Shown: positions 54,594 to 63,554 of the stretch, in pieces
How positions within the stretch are numbered: the first letter of the stretch is position 1
Layout: every line of letters begins with the position of its first letter
NCBI RefSeq assembly: GCF_017312405.1
Contig: NZ_BLTG01000013.1
Location: forward strand, 1-64,000
DNA from: Mycobacterium sp. PO1
GTDB taxonomy: Bacteria; Actinomycetota; Actinomycetes; Mycobacteriales; Mycobacteriaceae
DNA: 64,000 bases
Direction: 5' to 3'
Position numbers and translations under genes: made by a program
Notes under the pieces: generated by a model
What the model saw: the letters and a program-made list of their open reading frames with translations, nothing else
Told to the model about the DNA's origin: nothing
Databases searched by the model: none

Positions 54594-55109
54594 TCAGCTG
54601 ACGTCGACGTCGCGACCAGTGGCGAGGTCGGCGCAGTCCACGAGCACGACGTCGTCGCGGGCCCGCAGGAACGGTCCTGCCCCCTGGTCCCCGTGCAGGT
54701 TGTCCAGCAGAGCGGGCCAGTACTCGCGGGCGAAAACCACCGGATGGCCGGGCCGATCCCCGTAGACCGCGCGGGCCAGACCTGTCGATTGCGCCGCAGC
54801 CAGCACCCGGCGCACCACCGCCGCGCCGATGTCGGGCGTGTCCACCGTCGTCAGCACCGCATACCGCGCAGTCTCGGGAAGCGCGGCCAGGCCGGCGCGC
54901 ACCGAGGCGCTCAGCCCGTCAGCCCAGTCACCAGCGACGACGCCGCGAGCCGGCGGGGGAACGTCGACCACCGCGGCCCCCAGCACCACCACGACGTCCC
55001 CGCAGCCACCTTCATGTAACGCTGCGACGCCCGCACGCAGCCACGATCCTCCCCCGGCCAGCACCTTCGGCTTTCCGTAGCGGGTTCCAGCCCCCGCGGC
55101 CAGTAACAC
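54594..55109 (-). CDS. MobA-like nucleotidyltransferase
   Basis: A 171-residue protein of the MobA/MocA NTP-transferase fold: LLAAGAGTRYGKPKVLA at the N-terminus (nucleotide-binding), TTVDTPDIG as the metal-binding aspartate motif, and GHPVVF further on. Such enzymes make MPT-cytosine or MPT-guanine dinucleotide cofactors, or are more general nucleotidyltransferases. GTG at 55109 is the start; no clear ribosome site is seen. No other molybdenum genes are in the window. Confidence 0.8.
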   Translation of the reverse strand: MLLAAGAGTRYGKPKVLAGGGSWLRAGVAALHEGGCGDVVVVLGAAVVDVPPPARGVVAGDWADGLSASVRAGLAALPETARYAVLTTVDTPDIGAAVVRRVLAAAQSTGLARAVYGDRPGHPVVFAREYWPALLDNLHGDQGAGPFLRARDDVVLVDCADLATGRDVDVS

Positions 55110-55390
55110 GCCTGCAGCCGAAAACTGTTGTTGCTCCGCCTTTTTCGTAGGGCACCTCCGCGCCGGTGACGACTGTGTGAATGCGACCCTGAACGTTTGT
55201 TAATAAGCTCTCACGATCATTGTCCAAGATCGACCAAAGGGCGTATCGTTCAAATCGAGGTTGATCAAGACAGCCTCCCAGCGTCATCGTCAACAGGGGC
55301 GAGAATCTGACCGCTCCTGTTACCGGCTTTTAGAAATAGGGCCCAAGCCTTGGCGTGAACACACAGAGAAAACGACTGATGGAGTTCACC

Positions 55391-55834
55391 ATGCCTCACG
55401 TGCCCACCCACGACACGAACACTGCACTTGCGGCCACTGACCTGCAGGTCAGCCACACCGCGCAGTTCCAGACCACCTGGCCGCAGGACGGCACAGCGGT
55501 CGTCGCCGCCTTCGGCGAACTCGACGCAGCCAACGGCGCGGAGTTCGTCGCCTACGCGATGGCCCAGGCCGAGCGCGCCCAGCACCTGGTCATCGACCTG
55601 ACGGGCCTGACGTTCTTCGCCACCGCAGGCTTCACCGCACTGCACACCCTCAACGTGCAGACCGTCGGGCAGGAAGTCCGCTGGGCGGTGGCGTCCGGGG
55701 GGTCGGTGCAGCGTGTGCTGCGCATCTGCGATCCGGACGCGACATTGCCCGTCTTCGTCGACGTCGACGACGCACTGCACGCCGTCCACCAGGATCCGCC
55801 CCCGCTACTCCATCTGGTCACGGAGTCGCGCTAG
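55391..55834 (+). CDS. STAS-domain anti-sigma factor antagonist
   Basis: A 147-residue STAS protein: VVAAFGELDAANGAEFVAYA, VIDLTGLTFFATAGFTALHTL (the phospho-acceptor site region, Thr rather than Ser) and a beta-rich end. It may release SigF from RsbW or another anti-sigma factor. ATG at 55391 follows GGAG by six bases; ATG 55379 and GTG 55355 also lie in frame. A GTTAC-15-GGGCCC element at 55319-55344 loosely resembles a SigF promoter. Its 3' end overlaps the convergent sigF 3' end by 30 bases, so the two transcripts are antisense over that stretch. Confidence 0.85.
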   Translation: MPHVPTHDTNTALAATDLQVSHTAQFQTTWPQDGTAVVAAFGELDAANGAEFVAYAMAQAERAQHLVIDLTGLTFFATAGFTALHTLNVQTVGQEVRWAVASGGSVQRVLRICDPDATLPVFVDVDDALHAVHQDPPPLLHLVTESR

Positions 55835-56593
55835 CGACTTCGCGAGCAGGCGGGACACGTGCATCTGCGAGATGCCGACCCGCTCGGCGATCTGCGTCTG
55901 CGTCATCGACTCGAAGAACCGCAGTACCAGCACGGTGCGCTCACGCTCGGGCAAGCTCTCGAGCAGCGGCCGTAGCGCCTCGCGGTTCTCGATCTGATCC
56001 AGGCTGTTGTCGACGTCGCCGAGCGTGTCGGCGATCGCGGGAGCGTCCTCGTTTCCGCTGCCACCACTGTCGATCGACAGCGTGTTGTACGAGCTGCCCG
56101 CGACCAGGCCCTCGATGACCTCGTCACGATCCATCTCGAGCTCAGCTGCCAACTCCGACGCCGTCGGGGCGCGGCCCAGGCGCTGCGACAGGTCCGCGGT
56201 GGCCGAACCCAACCGCAGGTGAAGTTCCTTCAGGCGGCGCGGAACCTTCACCGACCAGCTGTTGTCCCGGAAGTGTCGGCGGACCTCGCCCATGATGGTG
56301 GGCACCGCGAACGACACGAAGTCCGAGCCGGCCGTCACGTCGAAGCGGATGACCGCGTTGACCAGACCTACGCGCGCAACCTGAACAAGATCGTCGCGTG
56401 GTTCACCGCGGCCGTCGAACCGCCGGGCGATGTGATCGGCCAGAGGGAGGCACCGCTCGACGATGCGGTCACGCTGGCGCTGGAACTTTGCCGAGTCCGC
56501 ATCGAGCTCAGCCAACTCGCGGAACATGTCGGCAACGTCGGCATATTCAGAGCTCGGCCGTGAGGACGAACCCCTGGACGACGACCGCGTCAC
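55805..56593 (-). CDS. sigF: stress/stationary-phase sigma factor SigF
   Basis: A 262-residue sigma-70-like factor of the sigma-B group. VARVGLVNAVIRFD and FAVPTIMGEVRRHFRDNSW are region 2, KELHLRLGSATADL is region 3, and SMTQTQIAERVGISQMHVSRLLAKSLARLR is the region 4 helix-turn-helix. GTG at 56593 overlaps the rsbW stop (GTGA). It controls envelope and stress genes and is held by RsbW. The order rsbW-sigF and the sequence agree with M. tuberculosis SigF. Confidence 0.95.
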   Translation of the reverse strand: MTRSSSRGSSSRPSSEYADVADMFRELAELDADSAKFQRQRDRIVERCLPLADHIARRFDGRGEPRDDLVQVARVGLVNAVIRFDVTAGSDFVSFAVPTIMGEVRRHFRDNSWSVKVPRRLKELHLRLGSATADLSQRLGRAPTASELAAELEMDRDEVIEGLVAGSSYNTLSIDSGGSGNEDAPAIADTLGDVDNSLDQIENREALRPLLESLPERERTVLVLRFFESMTQTQIAERVGISQMHVSRLLAKSLARLRDQME

Positions 56594-57021
56594 TGCAAGG
56601 AACTCGCTCGTCGCGTCATCATCGAGATCCCGAACACCTGCCCGTCGGGCGACGATCCGTTGGTGAACGTGTTGACCTCGTCGGTCAACGACGTCAGCAC
56701 ATGCCAGCTGAAGCTGCCCGGCGCAAGGATGTCGGAGCTCTCACAGGTGGTCGAGGCGTGCACGCACAGCGCTTCGGGCTGCGGGTCGACGACGACCAAC
56801 AGGGTCGAGTTGGGCACCGCAGACCGGACCAGCCGGGTACACGCCTCGTCGACGGCCAGCCGCAGATCGGCCACCGCGTCGAAATCGAGGTCCTCGAACG
56901 TGCCGACCGCGGCGACGAGGGTGCGCAGGACGGCCAGATTCTCCAGCGAAGCCGCCACTCGCAGCTCGACCGCTTGTGGACTGTGCGAGTGTCCGTTGCT
57001 GCGGCTCACTACATCAGCCAT
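56590..57021 (-). CDS. rsbW: anti-sigma-F factor RsbW (UsfX)
   Basis: A 143-residue protein with a GHKL-type fold: VELRVAASLENLAVLRTLVA at the start and DAVADLRLAVDEACTRL, the N-box region with the Glu. It binds and inactivates SigF. ATG at 57021 with GGGAGG upstream sets the start, matching the length of about 145 residues known for mycobacterial RsbW. It is transcribed before, and coupled to, sigF. Confidence 0.94.
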   Translation of the reverse strand: MADVVSRSNGHSHSPQAVELRVAASLENLAVLRTLVAAVGTFEDLDFDAVADLRLAVDEACTRLVRSAVPNSTLLVVVDPQPEALCVHASTTCESSDILAPGSFSWHVLTSLTDEVNTFTNGSSPDGQVFGISMMTRRASSLQ

Positions 57022-57105
57022 CTGACCTCCCGGAAACTTGCCAGCGAGACTACCCCAGGCCGAACCCTTCCCGGTCATGGGCACTCCTGCGCGTGGCTGA
57101 TGGAC

Positions 57106-57131
57106 GTTACGGTCCCCGTAGGCTGGGGTAA
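57106..57131 (+). promoter_or_regulatory. SigF-like promoter (GTTAC-15-GGGTAA)
   Basis: GTTAC at 57106-57110, 15 bases, GGGTAA at 57126-57131. The mycobacterial SigF consensus is GTTT-N15-17-GGGTAT. It ends nine bases before an ATG at 57141, so the message would be nearly leaderless. It lies divergent from rsbW-sigF. Confidence 0.55.
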
Positions 57132-57140
57132 CCCCATGTC

Positions 57141-57287
57141 ATGGACGCAAAACGCACGGAAGAGCCCGGCTCCAGGCGGTTGCGACGCGTTCTGGTAGTA
57201 GCCGGATCGACGCTGGCGGCCCTGATCTTGGTGGCGGTGGCGGTTTACGCCGTGGCGTTCTTGATGCTGGCACCGATGATGCAGTGA
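57141..57287 (+). CDS. 48-residue single-pass membrane protein, not previously called
   Basis: ATG at 57141, stop at 57285-57287. It reads MDAKRTEEPGSRRLRRVLVV, then a hydrophobic helix of about 25 residues (GSTLAALILVAVAVYAVAF), ending LMLAPMMQ. The charged N-terminus and helix indicate an N-in single-pass protein. It stands directly behind the SigF-like promoter with no other start in between, so it is probably a SigF-dependent small membrane protein. Family not recognised. Confidence 0.6.
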   Translation: MDAKRTEEPGSRRLRRVLVVAGSTLAALILVAVAVYAVAFLMLAPMMQ

Positions 57288-57423
57288 CGGCGCTCTGTGA
57301 ATGCTGGACATGGTGACAGATCAGTACCCCCTGCTCCTCAGAAGCCAAACACCCGTCAACGGCGTGTTTTACCGCCGTGATGGCGTTGTCACGGAATGGT
57401 TTTCACTGCGATCCAGATCACTC

Positions 57424-57449
57424 GTTTGGGCGCGTGGGGCACCGGGAAG
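57424..57449 (+). promoter_or_regulatory. possible SigF-like promoter upstream of the CsbD gene
   Basis: GTTT at 57424-57427, 16 bases, GGGAAG at 57444-57449. Spacing fits SigF; the -10 half differs from GGGTAT at the later positions. It is 63 bases before the CsbD-like start. Confidence 0.35.
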
Positions 57450-57512
57450 ACTCGGACTGAGCTCAAGAAGCGGGCCAAGAACGACCTGTCCACACAACAG
57501 CGGAGGGTGAAC

Positions 57513-57755
57513 ATGGCTGACGACAAGAACAACAGCGGTCCCGAAGAGGGCATCAAGGGCGTCGTCGAAGACGTCAAGGGCAAGGCCAAGGAAGCGGTCG
57601 GTACCGTCACCGGTCGCAACGACATGGTCGACGAGGGCAAGGCCCAGCAGGACAAGGCCGACGCTCAGCGTGACGCCGCCAAGAAGGAAGCAGAGGCCGA
57701 AGCGGCCCGCTCCGGCGCCGACGCCGCTGAGAAGCGTCAAGAGTCCAACCAGTAA
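57513..57755 (+). CDS. CsbD-like stress protein
   Basis: An 80-residue hydrophilic protein. GIKGVVEDVKGKAKEAVGTVTG is the CsbD signature; the rest is Ala/Lys/Glu-rich. In Bacillus csbD is sigma-B-dependent, and mycobacterial CsbD-like genes are often SigF-linked; a SigF-like promoter candidate lies upstream. GGAGGG precedes ATG 57513. It ends with a strong hairpin. Confidence 0.88.
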   Translation: MADDKNNSGPEEGIKGVVEDVKGKAKEAVGTVTGRNDMVDEGKAQQDKADAQRDAAKKEAEAEAARSGADAAEKRQESNQ

Positions 57756-57770
57756 GAGCTTCGCATCGAG

Positions 57771-57794
57771 GGGCCCGGCCGATCGGCCGGGTCC
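57771..57794. terminator. terminator hairpin after the CsbD gene
   Basis: GGGCCCGGCC (57771-57780), loop GATC, GGCCGGGTCC (57785-57794): a 10-bp stem with one G-U pair, followed by TTC. It is 16 bases after the CsbD stop. Confidence 0.7.
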
Positions 57795-57931
57795 TTCGCT
57801 GTGTGTGTGGCCGGCGCCGAGCGAGGCTGGGTTGACGTGCGGGGCTGGGTTCGCGTGCGGGGCAGCGTTGCCTGCGCCGCCGAACGCCGCCGAGCATTGA
57901 AATTGCCGTCAAGGCTGTGGATCGCGCCTAC

Positions 57932-58792
57932 TTACGACCGCCTGAGCAATCTCGGTGTGTATCCGCGCCGCTGAAAAGCTTGCCGCACGCGGAACTTGAT
58001 GAACTCGGCGCTGTGCTCGTTCACGACCCGGATGTCATGCCATCCCTGCTGCTCGACGAACTCGGCTCGCCCGATGTCATAGACGTACGTCGGGCGATCG
58101 TCACTGTGATGGCTGCCTTCGTAGTCCAGGCCGATCATCGGTTCGTCGTAGCCCATGTCCAGGTAGGCCACGGTCGACCCGTCGGTCACTTTGATCTGGG
58201 TCCGCACAGGGTCGAGCCATTCGTCGACCAGGATCAGTCGCAGTCGCGTCTCCCTGGGCGATTGCGCACCGGCGTCCATCAGGCCCAGTGCAGTGGCGGC
58301 CCTGCGGGTACCCCGCGCCCCGGGGTATCGCTGCACCAGAGCCAGCACGTCGACGGCCTTCACACCCGTCGCTTGCGCGAGCGCATCGAGATCGGCCACG
58401 GCCTCGTTGCGTGGCCGATGCCGAGCGAGATCGAACGCGGTTCGCTGCACGGTGGTCACCAGCAGGCAACCGACCTGTGTGACCTCGTCACCGTCGAGCC
58501 TCTCGTTGCGAACGATGATGCCGGGCGGAGGTCGTCCGCACCGATAGATCATCTCGATAGGGGTCTGTCGGTCGACCCAACGGGCTCCATGCAGGGCGGC
58601 TGCCGCGCGTCCCGCGATCACTCCGTTGCGGCCCGACCACAGCCACGCTCCGAGGGTGCGGTCGCGCAGGGACGGACTGATTGCGGCCGGGACATAGACG
58701 CCGGGGAACAACCGGCGATAGTTCCAGCGCAACGCCGCACGGGTGAGCCCGCCGCCGGCCAACGCCTCACTGCCGATGAACACCCTTCGCAT
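57932..58792 (-). CDS. DUF559/AbiEi-like conserved mycobacterial protein
   Basis: A 286-residue protein with an N-terminal part (FIGSEALAGGGLTRAALRWNY, IAGRAAAALHGARWVD) common in mycobacterial AbiEi-like proteins and a C-terminal restriction-endonuclease-like fold: VAYLDMG, IGLDYEGSHHSDD, RAEFVEQQGWHDIRVV. The D and D-x-E-G-x-H motifs fit a Vsr/DUF559 nuclease core. It is a paralogue of the frameshifted gene at 23305-24131. Cellular role unknown; a plasmid, phage or toxin-antitoxin link is only suggested by the fold. Confidence 0.78.
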   Translation of the reverse strand: MRRVFIGSEALAGGGLTRAALRWNYRRLFPGVYVPAAISPSLRDRTLGAWLWSGRNGVIAGRAAAALHGARWVDRQTPIEMIYRCGRPPPGIIVRNERLDGDEVTQVGCLLVTTVQRTAFDLARHRPRNEAVADLDALAQATGVKAVDVLALVQRYPGARGTRRAATALGLMDAGAQSPRETRLRLILVDEWLDPVRTQIKVTDGSTVAYLDMGYDEPMIGLDYEGSHHSDDRPTYVYDIGRAEFVEQQGWHDIRVVNEHSAEFIKFRVRQAFQRRGYTPRLLRRS

Positions 58793-58881
58793 GAGGCGAT
58801 GCTCATTGGCAGCCCCGACACAGTGGCGCGTCTAACGCCCACATTGCGGCCAGGGCTGTGGACAACCGAAGAACGCAACCC

Positions 58882-59020
58882 TCAGCGCAATGTCGCGAAC
58901 AAGGTGCGGCGGGTGCCCGCTTCAGCGTGCCGCGCCGAACAAGCTGCTGCGGGTGCCCGCGTCAGCGCAATGTCGCGAACAAGGTGCGGCGGGTGCCCGC
59001 TTCAGCGTGCCGCGCCGAAC
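58882..59020. repeat. 40-bp tandem repeat spanning a stop codon
   Basis: Three full and one partial 40-bp units (58882, 58922, 58962, 59002) begin TCAGCG and share AACAAG and GGGTGCCCGC; units 1 and 3 are identical over the whole unit. The partial unit holds the membrane protein's final codons (FGAAR) and stop at 59002-59020. Confidence 0.92.
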
Positions 59021-59352
59021 AGCCCGAGGACCGCCAGCGCCAGCAGCAACCAGGCCGCACCCAGCCACGCCCACCAGGCGAACTCCTCTCGCCGCACCCG
59101 CATCAGCCGCGCCAACGAGAACACTCCGCCCGCGGCGAGGATGACCGGCGCCCCGAGCGTGAGCGCCGTGCGCTGCGGCACGCCGCAGGCCAGCGGGTCC
59201 GCGACCGCTCCGGTGCACGTCCCGAGCCACAACCCGGCCAGGACGAAAAACACCAGCCCCGCAGCGGCGAAGCCCAGGCCCGTCCGCAAAGCATCCCGGA
59301 CCCCGGTGTCGCCGTCGATGCTGCGATGCCCATGCTGGGACAGGTCGGTCAT
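59002..59352 (-). CDS. small membrane protein, possible Rv3289c-type
   Basis: A 116-residue protein with three hydrophobic segments (GLGFAAAGLVFFVLAGLWL; TLGAPVILAAGGVFSLARL; WAWLGAAWLLLALAVLGLF) and two cysteines in an outer loop (GTCTG, ACGVPQ). ATG at 59352 is the first reasonable start. It lies between the sigF region and lat, where M. tuberculosis has a small membrane-protein gene (Rv3289c); the match is by position, not sequence. Its 3' end is part of the 40-bp repeat. Confidence 0.7.
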   Translation of the reverse strand: MTDLSQHGHRSIDGDTGVRDALRTGLGFAAAGLVFFVLAGLWLGTCTGAVADPLACGVPQRTALTLGAPVILAAGGVFSLARLMRVRREEFAWWAWLGAAWLLLALAVLGLFGAAR

Positions 59353-59980
59353 GGCCTGGCTCTTTCGTGTCGTACAACTGTGGAACCAGAAGTTCCCGGA
59401 CACCCCGCCCGGTAAACCGGGTCTGTCGGGGTCGCGGCCTACGATGCGCGCGTGACGAGGCTGCGGTGGACGGTGCTGCTGGCGCTCGGCGTGGCCGCCG
59501 CCGTCACCGCCTACCTGGCCGGCGCGTCACCGCTGTGGAGCGTGGCCGCCGGGCTGCTCGCGATGGCCGCGCCCAGCTTTCTCATCGCCACCGTGGTGGG
59601 TGCCGCCACCCCCGGTCACCGGGAGCGCGATCGCGCCGATGCCATGTCCGGCACCGAGTTCGAGGATTACGTCGCGCACATCGCGCGCTCGGCCGGGGTG
59701 CCGGTGATCATGACGTCGATCAGCGGGGACTGGGGTGTCGACCTGATCGTCGGGCATCGCCCCAATCGGCTTGCCGTGCAGTGCAAACGGTACTCACGCC
59801 CGGTCGGCGCCAGCGCCGTGCAGGAGGTCGTCGCCGGTGCCGCGATGCAGGACTGCACCCGCACTATGGTCGTCACCAACCACGAATTCACCCCGGCGGC
59901 ACGCAAACTGGCCGAACGTCACGGCTGCGAGCTCGTCAGTGGCGCGGAGCTGGCGGCGCTGCGGACGACGATCCGCCGGC

Positions 59981-61324
<1,344 letters not shown>

Positions 61325-61373
61325 TCCGCCATGATACCGCTTATATTCCTGCCATATCGCTTCAAGACCGCAA

Positions 61374-61832
61374 CTAATCCGGGACGTATCGCCTTTCACT
61401 GTAAAACTTCTGTAGGATGATCGTGCTGCGCGTCTTCACGTCGGCGGCGGTACGGATGCGCTGCAGCAGCGCCTCCAACGCGCGCGCCGAAGCGACGTGC
61501 ACCAGCAGCACATAGTTGTCCTCGCCGGCCACCGAGTAGCACGCCTCGATTTCAGGGATGTGTTCCAGTCGGGCGGGGGCATCATCGGGTTGAGAGGGAT
61601 CGAGAGGGGTGATCGCGACGAACGCCGACAGCATGGCGCCCACCGCCTCGGGGTTGATGCGCGCGGTGTATCCGGCCACCACCCCACGCGATTCCAGCCG
61701 TCGCACCCGCGCCTGCACCGCCGAGACCGACAACCCCGCCGTGGCCGCCAGATGCGCCAACGTCGCGCGACCATCGGCCACCAACTCCCGGACCAGCGTG
61801 CGGTCGATCTCGTCGAGTTCGCCGTCGCTCAT
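61374..61832 (-). CDS. lrpA: Lrp/AsnC-family regulator
   Basis: A 152-residue protein. GELDEIDRTLVRELVADGRATL and AGLSVSAVQARVRRLESRGVV form the Lrp helix-turn-helix; the C-terminal RAM domain (FVAITPLDPSQ, YVLLVHVASARALEALLQRI) binds amino acids. It is probably the LrpA that senses starvation and regulates lat in mycobacteria. It lies 49 bases before lat and is divergent from pcd with 75 bases between. Confidence 0.93.
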   Translation of the reverse strand: MSDGELDEIDRTLVRELVADGRATLAHLAATAGLSVSAVQARVRRLESRGVVAGYTARINPEAVGAMLSAFVAITPLDPSQPDDAPARLEHIPEIEACYSVAGEDNYVLLVHVASARALEALLQRIRTAADVKTRSTIILQKFYSERRYVPD

Positions 61833-61907
61833 GGCCGCACTGTATCCGAGCGCCACACGGACCCGCGCCGACAAGCACCATCACACCGAACAGAAAGCCA
61901 GCCACCC

Positions 61908-63452
61908 ATGAGCACCGCCGTGTCCACCGCCCTGCCCACCGCCGACGACCTGCGCTCACGCGTCCGCGACGCCCTGGCTTCCGTCGGCGCGACGGTCGAA
62001 CTCGGCAGCCCCAACGATGGCGGCCTGCCCGCGAGCACCGCGATCACCGGAGACGTGCTGTTCACCGTGCCCGAATCGACGCCCGCCGACGCTGACACGG
62101 CGATCGGCCAAGCAGCGGAAGCGTTTTCGGCGTGGCGGGTGACCCCGGCGCCGGTGCGCGGAGCGCTGGTGGCCCGGCTCGGGGCGCTGCTCGTGGAACA
62201 CAAGGCCGCGCTGGCGGCCCTGGTCACCATCGAAGCCGGCAAGATCACCTCCGAAGCCGCCGGCGAGGTCCAGGAGATGATCGACATCTGCGAATTCGCC
62301 GTCGGCCTGTCGCGCCAGCTGTACGGAAAGACGATCGCCTCCGAGCGACCCGGGCACCGGCTGATGGAAACCTGGCATCCGCTCGGCGTCGTCGGCGTCA
62401 TCACCGCCTTCAACTTTCCGGTGGCGGTGTGGGCATGGAACACCGCCGTGGCGCTGGTGTGCGGGGACACCGTGGTGTGGAAGCCTTCTGAGCTCACTCC
62501 GCTGACCGCGCTGGCCTGTCAGGCGCTGCTCGAGCAGGCTTGCGCCGACGTCGGCGCACCCGCCGGCGTGAGCCGGTTGATCCTGGGCGGTCGCGAGGTC
62601 GGCGAGCGCCTGATCGACGACCCCCGGGTCGCGCTGGTGAGCGCGACCGGATCGGTACGTATGGGTAAGCAGGTCGGCCCCCGGGTCGCCGAACGCTTCG
62701 GCAAGGTCCTGCTCGAACTGGGCGGCAACAACGCCGCGATCGTGACCCCGGCCGCCGATCTGGACCTCGCCGTGCGCGGCATCGTGTTCTCCGCCGCCGG
62801 AACCGCGGGACAGCGATGCACGACGCTGCGCCGACTGATCGTGCACTCGTCGGTTGCCGATGACCTGGTGTCGAGGATCGTGGCGGCGTACCGGCAGCTG
62901 CCGGTGGGTGATCCGTTCGCCTCGGACACCCTGGTGGGGCCGCTGATCCACGAGACCGCCTACCGCGACATGGTGGGCGCGCTGCAGCAGGCACGTGACG
63001 AAGGCGGCGAGGTGACCGGCGGGGAGCGTGTCGACACCGGCGCCTCCGAGGCCTTCTATGTCGAACCCGCCGTGGTGCGGATGCCCGAACAGACCGCCAT
63101 CGTGCACACCGAGACGTTCGCGCCGATCCTCTACGTGCTGACCTATGACACGCTCGACGAGGCGATCGCGCTGAACAACGCGGTGCCGCAGGGGTTGTCG
63201 TCGTCGATCTTCACCACCGATGTGCGCGAGGCGGAGCGGTTCCTGGCTGCCGACGGTTCGGACTGCGGCATCGCCAACGTGAACATCGGCACGTCAGGCG
63301 CGGAGATCGGCGGAGCTTTCGGCGGCGAGAAGCAGACCGGCGGCGGTCGCGAATCCGGATCGGATGCGTGGAAGGCCTACATGCGACGCGCGACGAACAC
63401 GGTCAACTACTCTTCGGAGCTGCCGCTGGCCCAGGGTGTGCATTTCGGCTGA
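61908..63452 (+). CDS. pcd: L-aminoadipate-semialdehyde dehydrogenase
   Basis: A 514-residue ALDH7-type dehydrogenase. GVVGVITAFNFPVAVWAWN binds NAD, LELGGNNAAIVTPAADL holds the Glu, and GTAGQRCTTLRRLIVHS holds the nucleophilic Cys. It oxidises aminoadipate semialdehyde (from Lat) to 2-aminoadipate. ATG 61908 fits the family. It shares its upstream region with the divergent lrp gene. Together lat and pcd form the lysine catabolic step pair known in mycobacteria. Confidence 0.93.
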   Translation: MSTAVSTALPTADDLRSRVRDALASVGATVELGSPNDGGLPASTAITGDVLFTVPESTPADADTAIGQAAEAFSAWRVTPAPVRGALVARLGALLVEHKAALAALVTIEAGKITSEAAGEVQEMIDICEFAVGLSRQLYGKTIASERPGHRLMETWHPLGVVGVITAFNFPVAVWAWNTAVALVCGDTVVWKPSELTPLTALACQALLEQACADVGAPAGVSRLILGGREVGERLIDDPRVALVSATGSVRMGKQVGPRVAERFGKVLLELGGNNAAIVTPAADLDLAVRGIVFSAAGTAGQRCTTLRRLIVHSSVADDLVSRIVAAYRQLPVGDPFASDTLVGPLIHETAYRDMVGALQQARDEGGEVTGGERVDTGASEAFYVEPAVVRMPEQTAIVHTETFAPILYVLTYDTLDEAIALNNAVPQGLSSSIFTTDVREAERFLAADGSDCGIANVNIGTSGAEIGGAFGGEKQTGGGRESGSDAWKAYMRRATNTVNYSSELPLAQGVHFG

Positions 63453-63469
63453 CCGGCACTCCCTGCCCC

Positions 63470-63510
63470 GCGAGCGTGTGAGTCTGCACGACGACACGCC
63501 GCTCCACGCT
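63470..63510. repeat. partial copy of the GCGAGCG-TCTGCACGAC intergenic element
   Basis: GCGAGCG (63470-63476) and TCTGCACGAC (63483-63492) follow the pcd stop and match the left arm of the hairpin after accA3. The opposite arm is short and imperfect here. Confidence 0.45.
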
Positions 63511-63554
63511 GTGATTCTCCGCGCGCTTGTGGCGCGCGAAGGCACACTCTGTAC

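Noticed and set aside
57022..57085. SigF promoter directly upstream of rsbW on the minus strand
   Set aside because: A GGGTAG hexamer is present near 57050, but no GTTT-like -35 stands at the right distance.
58882..59020. CRISPR array
   Set aside because: The repeats are direct, adjacent and degenerate, with no regular spacers and no cas genes nearby.
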